A DNA stretch of 23,775 nucleotides from Nitrospira sp. ST-bin4 (GCA_002083565.1 MSXM01000045.1:29623-53397); one strand, 5' to 3'. Positions 15,647 through 23,434 are shown, counted from the first letter of the stretch. The notes: generated by a model not told the origin, from the letters alone. Made by a program: numbers and translations.

Positions 15647-16849
15647 ATGAGTATGACCTTGCATGGTGAGCGGGTGGCAGCGATCCAGCGCGCCCTTCAA
15701 GAAATGGATGGGCTTGACGGATGGCTCTTCTACGATTTTCGTGGAAGCGACCCGTTAGCCTATCGGGTTCTGCTCCTGGATCCCGGACGGCATGTCACAC
15801 GGCGATGGTACTATTGGATTCCTGCGACAGGAGAGCCGGTCAAGCTGCTCCACCGGATCGAGCCGCATGTCTTGGACGAATTGCCCGGCGAGGCTCAACG
15901 GTATGTGTCGTGGGAGCAACAACGCGCCTTACTCTCATCGTTGTTACGCAACCGACGCCGTATCGCCATGCAGTATTCGCCCCTCAATGCCGTTCCCTAT
16001 CTGGCTCGGGTCGATGCCGGCACCATTGATTTGATCCGAAGTTTCGGGCTCGACGTCGTCACATCCGCCGATCTGGTGCAGCGATTTGAAGCGGTATGGA
16101 CGGACCGTCAACTGGAGTCGCATCGGTATGCCACCGAAGCGCTCCGGCGGATCGTTGATGACGCATTCGCACATGTCGGCGCATCGCTTGCCAAAGGACG
16201 AGTGCTCACCGAATACGGCCTGCAGCAATTCATTCTCGCACGCATTCACGACGCAGGGATGACAACCTCCAGCGCTCCCATCGCGGCGGTTGATGCCCAT
16301 AGCGCCGACCCCCATTATGGGCCGGTGGAGTCCGATTCTTCTCCCATCACCCGGGAAAACTTGCTCCTGATCGATCTGTGGGCCAAACAGACCGAGCCCG
16401 GCTCAGTCTACGGCGACATTACCTGGACCGGGTACACAGACAAGCAAGTACCGGCAAAACAGCGCATGATCTTCAACTATGTCCGGCAAGGGCGCGATGC
16501 GGCGTTGTCGTTTGTTCGGGAACGCGTCGCTTCCGGTCACTTTCCCTTCGGATGGGAAGTCGATGATGTGTGCCGGAACGTCATTCGAGATGCGGGCTAT
16601 GGCGACTTCTTCGTCCATCGGACCGGCCATTCCATCGGTGAAGAAGTCCACGGCAACGGCGCCAACATCGATAATTTGGAAACACAGGACGGCCGTCGGC
16701 TCATGCCTCGAACCTGTTTTTCCATCGAGCCGGGTATTTATCTGCCTGGGGAGTTTGGCATCCGCAGCGAACTCGATGTCTATGTATCGGAACGGGAAGC
16801 ATTGGTGTATGGCGAACCGCTCCAAACCGACATCGTTCCCATTCTCTGA
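15647..16849 (+). CDS. M24-family metallopeptidase (Xaa-Pro aminopeptidase-like)
   Basis: A 400-residue pita-bread-fold peptidase. The N-terminal creatinase-like domain (about 1-150) precedes the catalytic domain. All five metal ligands are visible: D243 and D257 (LLIDLWAK...GDITWT), H328 (HRTGHSIG), E361 (SIEPGIY) and E375 (IRSELD). H335 (VHGNG) is the likely catalytic histidine. Such enzymes remove N-terminal residues before proline or cut dipeptides. The DLWAK/SVYGD variant of the DG...D motif and the absence of a signal peptide suggest a cytosolic enzyme not identical to PepP or PepQ. ATG 15647 was chosen; an ATG six bases later is in frame. The gene stands alone on the plus strand and is divergent from an unknown gene. 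Confidence 0.93.
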   Translation: MSMTLHGERVAAIQRALQEMDGLDGWLFYDFRGSDPLAYRVLLLDPGRHVTRRWYYWIPATGEPVKLLHRIEPHVLDELPGEAQRYVSWEQQRALLSSLLRNRRRIAMQYSPLNAVPYLARVDAGTIDLIRSFGLDVVTSADLVQRFEAVWTDRQLESHRYATEALRRIVDDAFAHVGASLAKGRVLTEYGLQQFILARIHDAGMTTSSAPIAAVDAHSADPHYGPVESDSSPITRENLLLIDLWAKQTEPGSVYGDITWTGYTDKQVPAKQRMIFNYVRQGRDAALSFVRERVASGHFPFGWEVDDVCRNVIRDAGYGDFFVHRTGHSIGEEVHGNGANIDNLETQDGRRLMPRTCFSIEPGIYLPGEFGIRSELDVYVSEREALVYGEPLQTDIVPIL

Positions 16850-16898
16850 CCTTCACGACCGTTCCGCTCTCTCCGGATCGCTCCATGCCCTCCCTTTC

Positions 16899-16928
16899 TT
16901 GACACTCTGCGGAGAAGGCAGCTAGATT
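16899..16928 (+). promoter_or_regulatory. Promoter of the TatA-like gene
   Basis: TTGACA (16899-16904), a perfect -35, and TAGATT (16923-16928) are separated by 18 bases. The predicted start near 16935 lies about 53 bases before ATG 16988. Confidence 0.55.
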
Positions 16929-16987
16929 CACTCTGTATCGCGGGTCGGCCAGATCTCGTGTGTGGCATTGCATCAAGCGGAGCAGCC

Positions 16988-17806
16988 ATGTTCGGAACAA
17001 TGGGAATTTCTGAGCTCCTCATCATTCTGGCCATTATCTTGATCATTTTCGGGGCAGGCCGTTTACCCCAGATCGGCGAAGGTGTCGGCAAGGCCTTGAA
17101 AGGTTTCAAAAAGGAAGTTCACGACGCCCCGCCTCCAGTCGAGACACAGTCTCAACAAGAAACACCCTCTGCGCGGGCTGAGCACCCTCAGCCGATCGCT
17201 TCTGCGCCGATTCAGGCTCCTGGGCCGTCGACCACCGCAGCCACAGCCATAAAACCCAAACTCCCCTATGCCCCTGGTCCTGAAATGACGCCCGGGACCA
17301 CCGCGTCATTACTCTACAATACTGGGCCGCAATCCCCTCATAATATGCCGAAGACCGCCTCAGAGCGAGCGCCACAAGCTGCCGAGACACCGGCCCAACA
17401 TGTGGTTACGATGGAAGAGCGCGCGGCTGCGCCTGCTCCGATAGCCCGCGGTCAATATCCCCCTTTGCCACCGGGGGTCCAAACAAAGCCATCCGGCAAG
17501 CGCCCCTCAGCAATTGTGAACAAGGACGCGGTCGCCCGTGTGCAAGCCCAGCAAGCCGCACTAAAGGCCAAGGCCGCGCCTGCTCCGTCAGGGGTTTCTC
17601 CCGAAGACATGCAGAGCCTCGGTGAAGGCATGGGCGATGTCTTGCGCACATTCCGGCAAGCGGCAACCGATGTCCGCAACAGCATCGCCCCTGAGATGCG
17701 TACGCTTCAGGCTGAAATGGATGCCGCACACAAAGAACTTCAACAATCTCTTGACGCCGCAGCAGAACCGGCGGCAGTTCAAGAAGATCCCCCGAAGCCC
17801 GCGTAG
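16988..17806 (+). CDS. tatA: TatA/TatE-family translocase subunit with a long C-terminal extension
   Basis: A component of the twin-arginine translocase, which moves folded proteins across the inner membrane. Residues 7-22 form the short membrane helix, then the hinge FGAGRLP (21-27) and the amphipathic helix with IGEGVGKALKGFKKEV (29-44) are canonical for TatA. The protein has 272 residues, against about 60-100 in ordinary TatA. After the helix comes a Pro/Ala/Gln-rich, probably disordered region (about 48-200). A conserved-looking helical end follows (about 203-262), where LGEGMGDVLRTFR (211-223) closely repeats the amphipathic-helix motif. ATG 16988 has GGAG six bases upstream. TatB-like function is an alternative, since TatB proteins are longer, but the hinge reads FGAGRLP as in TatA. 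No tatC is in the window. Confidence is high for the family, lower for the exact subunit. Confidence 0.9.
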   Translation: MFGTMGISELLIILAIILIIFGAGRLPQIGEGVGKALKGFKKEVHDAPPPVETQSQQETPSARAEHPQPIASAPIQAPGPSTTAATAIKPKLPYAPGPEMTPGTTASLLYNTGPQSPHNMPKTASERAPQAAETPAQHVVTMEERAAAPAPIARGQYPPLPPGVQTKPSGKRPSAIVNKDAVARVQAQQAALKAKAAPAPSGVSPEDMQSLGEGMGDVLRTFRQAATDVRNSIAPEMRTLQAEMDAAHKELQQSLDAAAEPAAVQEDPPKPA

Positions 17807-18048
17807 CTCTCTCATCAAGCACGTATCGTTTTCACAGACTGTTCAGTGGGCTAAGAGAAATGGATGGCGTTCAAGCCGTTCCGGCTCTTTGGATCGTCTA
17901 TGGCACGGGTCTTTATGGTGGGCCTTCGTAAGGAAGCTGTGTATCAGATCCGATTCTTGAGACTACATCAATCACCGCAACGCTGGAATCGGTCGTGCGG
18001 GAGACCGTGCACCGGCTCAATCAGTGGATGAACCACGCCCCCTGCGAT

Positions 18049-18570
18049 TCAGGTCTGAGCGCGAGTTCGGCTCCGATTCAATGCCTCGACCAGCCCTACG
18101 AGAAGATTTTGCACCTTGCTGTCGATATCCACGAATTGCACACCCATTCCTGGAAACAGGAGATACCGCTCCGGTTTGTTTCGAACCCAGGCTACCTTCG
18201 CTTTGGCTCTCAGTTTCTCCAGGGGCCGATCGGGCAGCGAGAATTCGAGAGACAATTCCGTTCCCATCGCCACCGGGGAACTACTCTCGATAAACAACCC
18301 GCCTCCTCCGATGCCTGCGGTGAGACTCTCGAATTTCTTCCCATCAGGCGTCGAACACTGCACCTTGATGGCAAGCGGGGCACGCGGGTATGCGCGGCAA
18401 TGGGCGAAAGCGGTATCGTCGCCGGCAACCACTCGTTCGATGATCTCGCCCCAAGGCATATCGCCAAGCAGCTTCCCCGACGGATCTTGCACAGCGACTG
18501 TTTCGAGATCGGCATCGACGATGATGGTCTTGCCCTGATGGCCCGCAGTAGAGATGACTGGAAATTTCAT
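18049..18570 (-). CDS. PilZ-domain protein, downstream copy
   Basis: A 173-residue protein. The N-terminal third (about 1-55) is a small beta-rich part also found in the neighbouring paralogue. A PilZ domain follows (about 58-165), opening with the RxxxR motif (RAYPR). PilZ domains bind cyclic di-GMP through RxxxR and a second D/N-x-S-x-x-G motif. Here the second motif reads GIGGGGLFIE, with Gly replacing both the Asp/Asn and the Ser. The family is therefore clear, but ligand binding is uncertain. The ATG at 18570 has no good Shine-Dalgarno sequence; the gene lies 42 bases behind a paralogue of almost equal length and is probably translated from the same mRNA. The sequence GVQFVDID near the end is typical of PilZ proteins. 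Role unknown; motility, exopolysaccharide or cell-envelope control are usual for the family. Confidence 0.85.
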   Translation of the reverse strand: MKFPVISTAGHQGKTIIVDADLETVAVQDPSGKLLGDMPWGEIIERVVAGDDTAFAHCRAYPRAPLAIKVQCSTPDGKKFESLTAGIGGGGLFIESSSPVAMGTELSLEFSLPDRPLEKLRAKAKVAWVRNKPERYLLFPGMGVQFVDIDSKVQNLLVGLVEALNRSRTRAQT

Positions 18571-18612
18571 GGTTGTGATTCGACCTCGCGCACGAGGGAA
18601 CAGGACAGCATT

Positions 18613-19131
18613 CTAGGCCGCTTGGATTTTCACCTGCGTCGCTTTCACCAACTCGAGAATCCGGTCGCGAATATTCTGCGCGACTTCTGTGAACTGCACT
18701 CCCATCCCGGGACTAAACGTATATTGATCGGCTTTGGGACACACCCATGCCACGACGCCTTTCGTCGGAAGCCATTCGTCCGGCTTTTCCGGAAGTGAGA
18801 ACTCCATGGACAGCTTGGTTCCCACGGGAAGGGGCGCGTGGCTTTCGATAAACATGCCGCCACCACCAATACCTCCTGCCCGACTCTCGAATTTCTGTCC
18901 ATCCGGAGTATTGTAGCGAACCCGAAACGCCAGCGAGATCCGCGGCTCGGATCGGATTTCTTTCTGAACAGGCAATTTGCGATACGCCATGATCTGGTCG
19001 ATCACGAAGTCCCACGACAAACTGCCGATCTGTTCTCCGTTGATCCCCAATAACGTAACCAGTTCGCGTGTCTCATCAAGCTCTAGCGTTTTCCCTCGAT
19101 GACGAAGGCTGGATGCAACAGGGTATTTCAC
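18613..19131 (-). CDS. PilZ-domain protein, upstream copy
   Basis: A 172-residue protein, colinear over its whole length with the downstream gene at 18049-18570 (shared TPDGxKFES, GIGGGGxFIES, GTxLSxEFSLP and FxPGMGVQF). The RxxxR motif is present as RSEPR, and the second motif is again GGIGGGGMFIES with Gly in place of Asp/Asn and Ser. GTG 19131 was chosen because GAGG lies about 7 bases upstream and the protein then begins VKYPV, matching MKFPV of its twin; the longer open frame upstream overlaps the promoter. A promoter at 19176-19203 drives it. The pair arose by tandem duplication followed by substantial divergence. Confidence 0.85.
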   Translation of the reverse strand: MKYPVASSLRHRGKTLELDETRELVTLLGINGEQIGSLSWDFVIDQIMAYRKLPVQKEIRSEPRISLAFRVRYNTPDGQKFESRAGGIGGGGMFIESHAPLPVGTKLSMEFSLPEKPDEWLPTKGVVAWVCPKADQYTFSPGMGVQFTEVAQNIRDRILELVKATQVKIQAA

Positions 19132-19175
19132 AGGCGATCCTCTTCTTCTTGCTCGTGGCAGAGTCGTACGTCGCA

Positions 19176-19203
19176 AGTATAGCGCAGCGTTCCAGCTTGT
19201 CGA
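19176..19203 (-). promoter_or_regulatory. Promoter of the twin PilZ genes
   Basis: On the minus strand TCGACA (19203-19198) and TATACT (19181-19176) each have one mismatch to consensus, with a 16-base spacer. The predicted start near 19169 gives a leader of about 38 bases before GTG 19131. Confidence 0.55.
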
Positions 19204-19299
19204 GAAAAAGCTGAGAGTTCTACAGCACAGGAAATGCGGACTTGGCTGATAGAGAGGGCGGGACAGGCAGAGACCCACAGGGAACAGGAGGCGGCAATC

Positions 19300-19329
19300 G
19301 CGCGGGGCTACAGACACATTGCCCCGCGC
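19300..19329 (-). terminator. GC-rich hairpin after clpX
   Basis: GCGCGGGGC (19300-19308) and GCCCCGCGC (19321-19329) form a perfect 9-bp stem with a 12-base loop, 13 bases after the clpX stop codon. No U-tract follows, so it may act as a 3'-end stabiliser or a weak terminator that separates clpX from the PilZ promoter. Confidence 0.4.
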
Positions 19330-19341
19330 AGGTGCGTGCCG

Positions 19342-20598
19342 TTACGCGCTTTTTGCGTCGATCTCCTGCTCAAATATGCGGATTGGCGGGTTTTTCCCCG
19401 TAATCGCATCTTCGGTAATGACGACTTCTTTGATCTGTTTCTGGGACGGAGCATCGTACATGATGTCCAGCATGACCTCTTCCAAGATAGCCCGAAGCCC
19501 GCGCGCACCGGTTTTTTGCGCGTAGGCTTTCCGCGCGACGGCGCCCAACGCCCCTTCGGTAAATCTCAACTTCACTTTTTCAAACGACAATAACTTCTCA
19601 TACTGCTTCGTAAGCGCGTTTCGAGGCTCTGTGAGGATTCGGATAAGCGCCCGCTCGTCCAATTCTTCCAGAGTCGCCACGACCGGCAGACGTCCGACAA
19701 ATTCAGGGATCAGCCCGTATTTGAGGAAATCTTCGGGCTGCACTTTGGCGAGAAGATCGCCCAAACGGATCTCGCTTCGCCCTCGAATCTCGGCTCCGAA
19801 TCCCATGGATTTCCGATTGATCCGCTGCTCGATGAGTTGCTCCAAGCCGACAAAGGCTCCACCGCAGATGAAGAGGATGTTGCTGGTGTTGACCTGGATG
19901 AACTCCTGATGAGGATGCTTTCGCCCGCCTTGCGGCGGAACATTGGCAACGGTGCCCTCAATCAATTTCAGCAGCGCTTGCTGCACCCCTTCGCCGGACA
20001 CGTCCCGTGTGATCGACGGGCTATCACTTTTCCGGCTGATCTTGTCGATCTCGTCGATGTAGACAATGCCGCGTTCGGCCCGCTCCACATCGTAGTCGGC
20101 CGCTTGAAGCAGCTTCAGAATGATATTCTCGACATCTTCGCCCACATACCCCGCTTCTGTGAGTGTCGTTGCATCAGCAAGGGTAAACGGCACGTCCAGG
20201 TACTTGGCCAGAGTTTGAGCCAGAAGGGTCTTCCCCGTGCCTGTCGGGCCCACCATCAGAATATTGCCCTTCTGGAGCTCGATATCGTCGACTTCCTTCT
20301 CCTTAGACGAAATGCGCTTGTAATGATTGTGCACCGCAACGGACAGAATCCGTTTGGCGCGCTCCTGCCCAACGACGTACTGATCCAAGTGATGTTTGAT
20401 TTCCGCCGGCTTCTTAAGCTTGGAGGAGATTTCCTCCTTCGCTTCTTCCCAGTCTTCGGCAATGATGTCGTTGCACAGATTAACGCATTCGTCGCAGATA
20501 TAGACGGTCGGCCCGGCGATCAGCTTCCGCACTTCATCGCGGCTCTTTCCACAAAAAGAACACCGCAAGTGTCGATCCATCTTCTCTTGCTTGGCCAT
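19342..20598 (-). CDS. clpX: ATP-dependent Clp protease ATP-binding subunit ClpX
   Basis: A 418-residue AAA+ unfoldase that recognises tagged proteins and feeds them into ClpP. The N-terminal zinc domain has C13, C16, C35 and C38. Walker A is GPTGTGKT (117-124), the pore loop is GYVGED, Walker B is IVYIDEIDK, and the second pore loop is RKH. The ClpP-binding loop appears as MGFGA, a usual variant of IGFGA. The length matches E. coli ClpX (424). ATG 20598 has AGGAGG about 6 bases upstream; the open frame further upstream lies inside clpP. It begins 13 bases after clpP, so the two form one transcription unit. Confidence 0.98.
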   Translation of the reverse strand: MAKQEKMDRHLRCSFCGKSRDEVRKLIAGPTVYICDECVNLCNDIIAEDWEEAKEEISSKLKKPAEIKHHLDQYVVGQERAKRILSVAVHNHYKRISSKEKEVDDIELQKGNILMVGPTGTGKTLLAQTLAKYLDVPFTLADATTLTEAGYVGEDVENIILKLLQAADYDVERAERGIVYIDEIDKISRKSDSPSITRDVSGEGVQQALLKLIEGTVANVPPQGGRKHPHQEFIQVNTSNILFICGGAFVGLEQLIEQRINRKSMGFGAEIRGRSEIRLGDLLAKVQPEDFLKYGLIPEFVGRLPVVATLEELDERALIRILTEPRNALTKQYEKLLSFEKVKLRFTEGALGAVARKAYAQKTGARGLRAILEEVMLDIMYDAPSQKQIKEVVITEDAITGKNPPIRIFEQEIDAKSA

Positions 20599-20611
20599 GT
20601 GCCCTCCTGTG

Positions 20612-21250
20612 TTACTTGCTCTTGGCCTCGTCCTTGCCGCTGTCACCGGATTCCGCCGCCTTGATGACTTTGGGCGGCCGCGTGATGACCTCATCGATAA
20701 GCCCGTACCGTTTGGCTTCTTCACCGGACATGAAATAATCCCGCTCGGTATCGTGGGAGATTTTTTCGATGGTCTGCCCGGTATGCTTGGCCATGATCTC
20801 GTTCAGGCGATCCCGGATCTTCAGAATTTCCCTGGCATGGATGTCGATTTCCGTGGCCTGCCCTTGGAATCCCCCCAGCGGCTGGTGAATCATCACGCGC
20901 GCATTGGGCAGCGCGAACCGTTTGCCTTTCGTGCCGGCGGTCAACAACAACGCGCCCATGCTGGCCGCTTGGCCCAGACAAATCGTGTTGATCGGCGGCT
21001 TCACATACTGCATGGTATCGTAGATGCCCAATCCGGCCGTGACACTACCGCCGGGAGAATTGACGTAGAGATTGATGTCTTTTTCAGGATCTTCCGCTTC
21101 CAGAAAAAGGAGCTGCGCGATCACCAAATTGGCGAACACGTCATCGATCGGAGCTCCGAGGAAAATAATGCGGTCTTTGAGGAGCCGTGAGTAAATGTCG
21201 TAGGCGCGTTCGCCTCGATTGGTTTGTTCGACCACGATGGGAACCAACAT
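20612..21250 (-). CDS. clpP: ATP-dependent Clp protease proteolytic subunit ClpP
   Basis: A 212-residue serine protease that forms a double-ring chamber with ClpX. The catalytic triad is complete: S97 in GQAASMGA, H122 in MIHQP and D171 in HDTERD. The C-terminal 20 residues are charged and variable, as usual. No propeptide of E. coli type is obvious: the protein begins MLVPIVVEQTNRGER, the common mature-like start. ATG 21250 has AAAGGAT about 8 bases upstream. It sits 64 bases after tig and 13 before clpX, the conserved order in many bacteria. Confidence 0.98.
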   Translation of the reverse strand: MLVPIVVEQTNRGERAYDIYSRLLKDRIIFLGAPIDDVFANLVIAQLLFLEAEDPEKDINLYVNSPGGSVTAGLGIYDTMQYVKPPINTICLGQAASMGALLLTAGTKGKRFALPNARVMIHQPLGGFQGQATEIDIHAREILKIRDRLNEIMAKHTGQTIEKISHDTERDYFMSGEEAKRYGLIDEVITRPPKVIKAAESGDSGKDEAKSK

Positions 21251-21314
21251 GTCGTCAAATCCTTTCCGCGACAGCCTTCCTCTGCATTGAGGCCAGGATG
21301 CGCCGGCACCGTCG

Positions 21315-22631
21315 TTATCCTTGAATCACCGCGTGTCGGTAGACGAAATCCAGCGCCTGATCCGCCAAGATCTTCGTACGCAACTTCTCGATGGAATCCT
21401 GTCCGCCGGCCTGAATCATTTTCACCAGGTCGGCCAGCGGCACCCGCAGTTCCGAGGCCAATCGGGTCACTTCATCGTTTAAGTCTGCCTCGCTGACGGA
21501 CAACCCTTCTTTTTCCGCAACGGCTTCGAGGACCAATCCCACCTTCACGCGGCGATTCGCGGCCTCCCGATGCTCCTCGCGAATCCTCCGGTTTTCCTCC
21601 GCGTCTGCGGGAGGAAGCGGGTCCGCGTCCTTGCTTCGGTGCCGTTCCTGAAGTTTCTGCCGAACAATGGTATCGAGCTCCCGCTCGACGAGGGTCTCGG
21701 GCAGATCGAAATGATAGGTGTCGGCCAGGCGCGAGAGGATCGTATCTTTGTACGACTGTTCGATGTCTTTCTTGAGCGCTTTTTCCATTTCACCGCGTAC
21801 CGTATCTTTCAGTTCCTGAATCGAAGCGTATGGACCGCAGTCCTTGGCAAACTCGTCGTCAAGGGCAGGGAGCTGCTTATGCTTCACTCCCGTGATGCTC
21901 AAACGGAACTGGACGGTCTTGCCCGCGACCCGAAGATCGGGGTGGCTGGCCGGATACGGTTGAGCAATCTCGATGACGCTCCCTTCCATCTTGCCGACCA
22001 GGTGAGCATCGACTTCAATTCCAAGCAAGGCGGCCTTCGAGCCGACTTTGTGGAGATGGCCCTCTTTCTTCGTGCCATCGAGCGGCACGCCGTCCAAGAA
22101 CCCTTCGAGGGAGAGCACGGCATAGTCGCCTTCGGCCAAGGCCGTTCCGGCCGGCGCAGCATCTAATCGCGCCTGTTGTTCGCGCAATACTTCCAGTCCG
22201 CGGTCCACCTGCTCATCTGTCACCGTGCGTTTGTCCGGTTTGAGAGAAATGGGACTGGGCGCCTTATAATCACGCAATTCGATCTTGGGTTTGATCTCAA
22301 CGGTCGCGGTGAACGTAAATGGCGAATCCTTCTTAATTTTGACGCGATCCAGCGGCGGAATTTCTACGACCACAGGGCTGATCCCCGCCTGCTTGACGGC
22401 TTGATCATAATAATCCGGGATAAGACTTCGGATAACGTCCTCTTCTATGGCTTTGGCATAACGTTTTTCCAAGATGGCTAACGGAGCTTTCCCTGGTCGA
22501 AACCCGGGAATCCGAACCTGGCGGTTCAATTCAACGTAGGCCCGGGAAAATCGCTGCGTTACTTCGTCGGCGGGCACCTCGATTTTCAACGCGCGTTTCA
22601 TGGGGCCCAATTCTGTCATTTCCATTTTCAT
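21315..22631 (-). CDS. tig: Trigger factor (ribosome-associated chaperone and prolyl isomerase)
   Basis: A 438-residue chaperone that meets nascent chains at the ribosome exit. The N-terminal ribosome-binding domain has the signature GFRPGKAP (43-50). An FKBP-type isomerase domain follows (about 165-250, with EGDYAVLSLEGFLDG). The C-terminal helical chaperone arms (about 255-438) are rich in Glu/Lys. The length is normal (E. coli 432). ATG 22631 is preceded by AAGGA about 11 bases upstream, a rather long distance; ATG codons at residues 3 and 5 would also fit. It lies 61 bases behind tRNA-Leu(UAG) on the same strand, and no promoter was seen between them. Confidence 0.97.
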   Translation of the reverse strand: MKMEMTELGPMKRALKIEVPADEVTQRFSRAYVELNRQVRIPGFRPGKAPLAILEKRYAKAIEEDVIRSLIPDYYDQAVKQAGISPVVVEIPPLDRVKIKKDSPFTFTATVEIKPKIELRDYKAPSPISLKPDKRTVTDEQVDRGLEVLREQQARLDAAPAGTALAEGDYAVLSLEGFLDGVPLDGTKKEGHLHKVGSKAALLGIEVDAHLVGKMEGSVIEIAQPYPASHPDLRVAGKTVQFRLSITGVKHKQLPALDDEFAKDCGPYASIQELKDTVRGEMEKALKKDIEQSYKDTILSRLADTYHFDLPETLVERELDTIVRQKLQERHRSKDADPLPPADAEENRRIREEHREAANRRVKVGLVLEAVAEKEGLSVSEADLNDEVTRLASELRVPLADLVKMIQAGGQDSIEKLRTKILADQALDFVYRHAVIQG

Positions 22632-22691
22632 CGGGTGGGAATCCTTCTCTTCAGCGTCAGATACTCTCTAGCGATCAACATCGACTGTTTA

Positions 22692-22774
22692 TGGTGCGAG
22701 AGGGGGGACTTGAACCCCCACGGTTACCCACGAGATCCTAAGTCTCGCGCGTCTGCCAGTTCCGCCACTCTCGC
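22692..22774 (-). tRNA. tRNA-Leu (anticodon UAG)
   Basis: An 83-base class II tRNA with encoded CCA. The acceptor arms GCGAGAG and CTCTCGC pair fully. The anticodon stem CGAGA/TCTCG encloses CTTAGGA, giving anticodon TAG. It has a long variable arm and the T-arm GGGGG-TTCAAGT-CCCCC. It reads CUA/CUG leucine codons. It is followed on the same strand by tig. Confidence 0.97.
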
Positions 22775-22845
22775 ACAAGTGCGCCTGTCCGCGGAGCTGC
22801 TACCGCGATATCTCGAACCGAAAAAACACGTGATGCCGTACAGCG

Positions 22846-22875
22846 TTTGTACCGTTGGATGTATCCAAGTGTCAA
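22846..22875 (-). promoter_or_regulatory. Promoter of tRNA-Leu(UAG), possibly also of tig-clpP-clpX
   Basis: On the minus strand TTGACA (22875-22870) is a perfect -35, with TACAAA (22851-22846) 18 bases on. Transcription would start near 22839, about 65 bases before the tRNA. Confidence 0.5.
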
Positions 22876-22974
22876 CCCATACGATCGAGGAATTGGGTAG
22901 GGGGCAAAATATTGTCGCAATCCACCGACCCAGCAGATTCCTCGTTGAATCAAGCGGAAAAGCCCCTGTTCACC

Positions 22975-23003
22975 TTGCCGCTCGTGAGAGCCCATGTTAA
23001 GAT
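22975..23003 (+). promoter_or_regulatory. Promoter of tRNA-Ser(GGA)
   Basis: TTGCCG (22975-22980) and TAAGAT (22998-23003) are exactly 17 bases apart. The start near 23010 lies 20 bases before the tRNA. The same TAAGAT -10 is used by the M24 peptidase promoter. Confidence 0.5.
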
Positions 23004-23029
23004 GCCGCCTCTTTGACTGTCCCGGCCGT

Positions 23030-23119
<90 letters not shown>

Positions 23120-23177
23120 TACCGCACTTCGTGTGACCCTCCCGCTCTTTTGGGCGTCTCGAGATTGATCGAGGGCG

Positions 23178-23198
23178 GAGACACACCGCAAGTGTCTC
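23178..23198 (+). terminator. Perfect hairpin between tRNA-Ser and the SRP RNA
   Basis: GAGACAC (23178-23184) and GTGTCTC (23192-23198) form a 7-bp stem with a 7-base loop, 58 bases after the tRNA. No U-tract follows (GGGCCTTGAG). It may end the tRNA transcript, guide processing, or be an operator for ffs. Confidence 0.35.
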
Positions 23199-23228
23199 GG
23201 GCCTTGAGTGAATGCTGTATGTGAACAA

Positions 23229-23330
23229 GGGGCTGGGCCCTGTGCGACAGAACCCTGTGAACCCCGCCAGGTCCGGAAGGAAGCAACGGTAAGCGGTCAG
23301 TTCTGTGTGCCGCAGGATCACCTGGCCCCG
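23229..23330 (+). ncRNA. ffs: Signal recognition particle RNA, small bacterial (4.5S) type
   Basis: About 102 bases. The conserved apical domain AGGTCCGGAAGGAAGCA, with the GGAA tetraloop and the flanking internal loop that binds Ffh, lies at 23270-23286. The ends GGGGCTGG and CTGGCCCC pair to close a single long hairpin of the Alu-less, 4.5S type. It guides ribosomes making membrane proteins to FtsY together with Ffh. The exact ends are estimated from pairing. Its place between tRNA-Ser and dnaX is shared with many bacteria. Confidence 0.93.
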
Positions 23331-23338
23331 CTGTAGAA

Positions 23339-23430
23339 GGCGTAAGGCGTGAAACGTGAGGCGTAAGGCGATTCTTTCTTCTGTTGTCCTTCAGCCTATC
23401 CCCTCACGCCTAACCCCTAACCCCTAACGG
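23339..23430. repeat. Low-complexity repeat cluster between ffs and dnaX
   Basis: GGCGTAAGGCG occurs at 23339-23349 and again at 23360-23370. At the other end CCCCTAA is tandemly repeated just before dnaX, after TCACGCCTAA, which is an inverse near-copy of TAAGGCGTGA (23343-23352). The spacer between the arms is pyrimidine-rich. Together they could fold into a large hairpin with a loop of about 50 bases in the dnaX leader. Confidence 0.6.
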
Positions 23431-23434
23431 ATGT

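Noticed and set aside
17807..18048. Possible gene remnant between the TatA-like gene and the PilZ pair
   Set aside because: Short plus-strand frames (for example from ATG 17861) stop after about 23 codons and resemble nothing; the 242 bases hold no promoter or hairpin that I can defend.
17995..18798. 267-codon plus-strand open frame
   Set aside because: It lies antisense to both PilZ genes, whose paralogy to each other proves the minus strand is coding.
19837..20664. 275-codon plus-strand open frame
   Set aside because: It is antisense to clpX, which has all its motifs.
23431..23433. ATG as the dnaX start
   Set aside because: It is out of frame with the DnaX reading frame, which starts at 23435.
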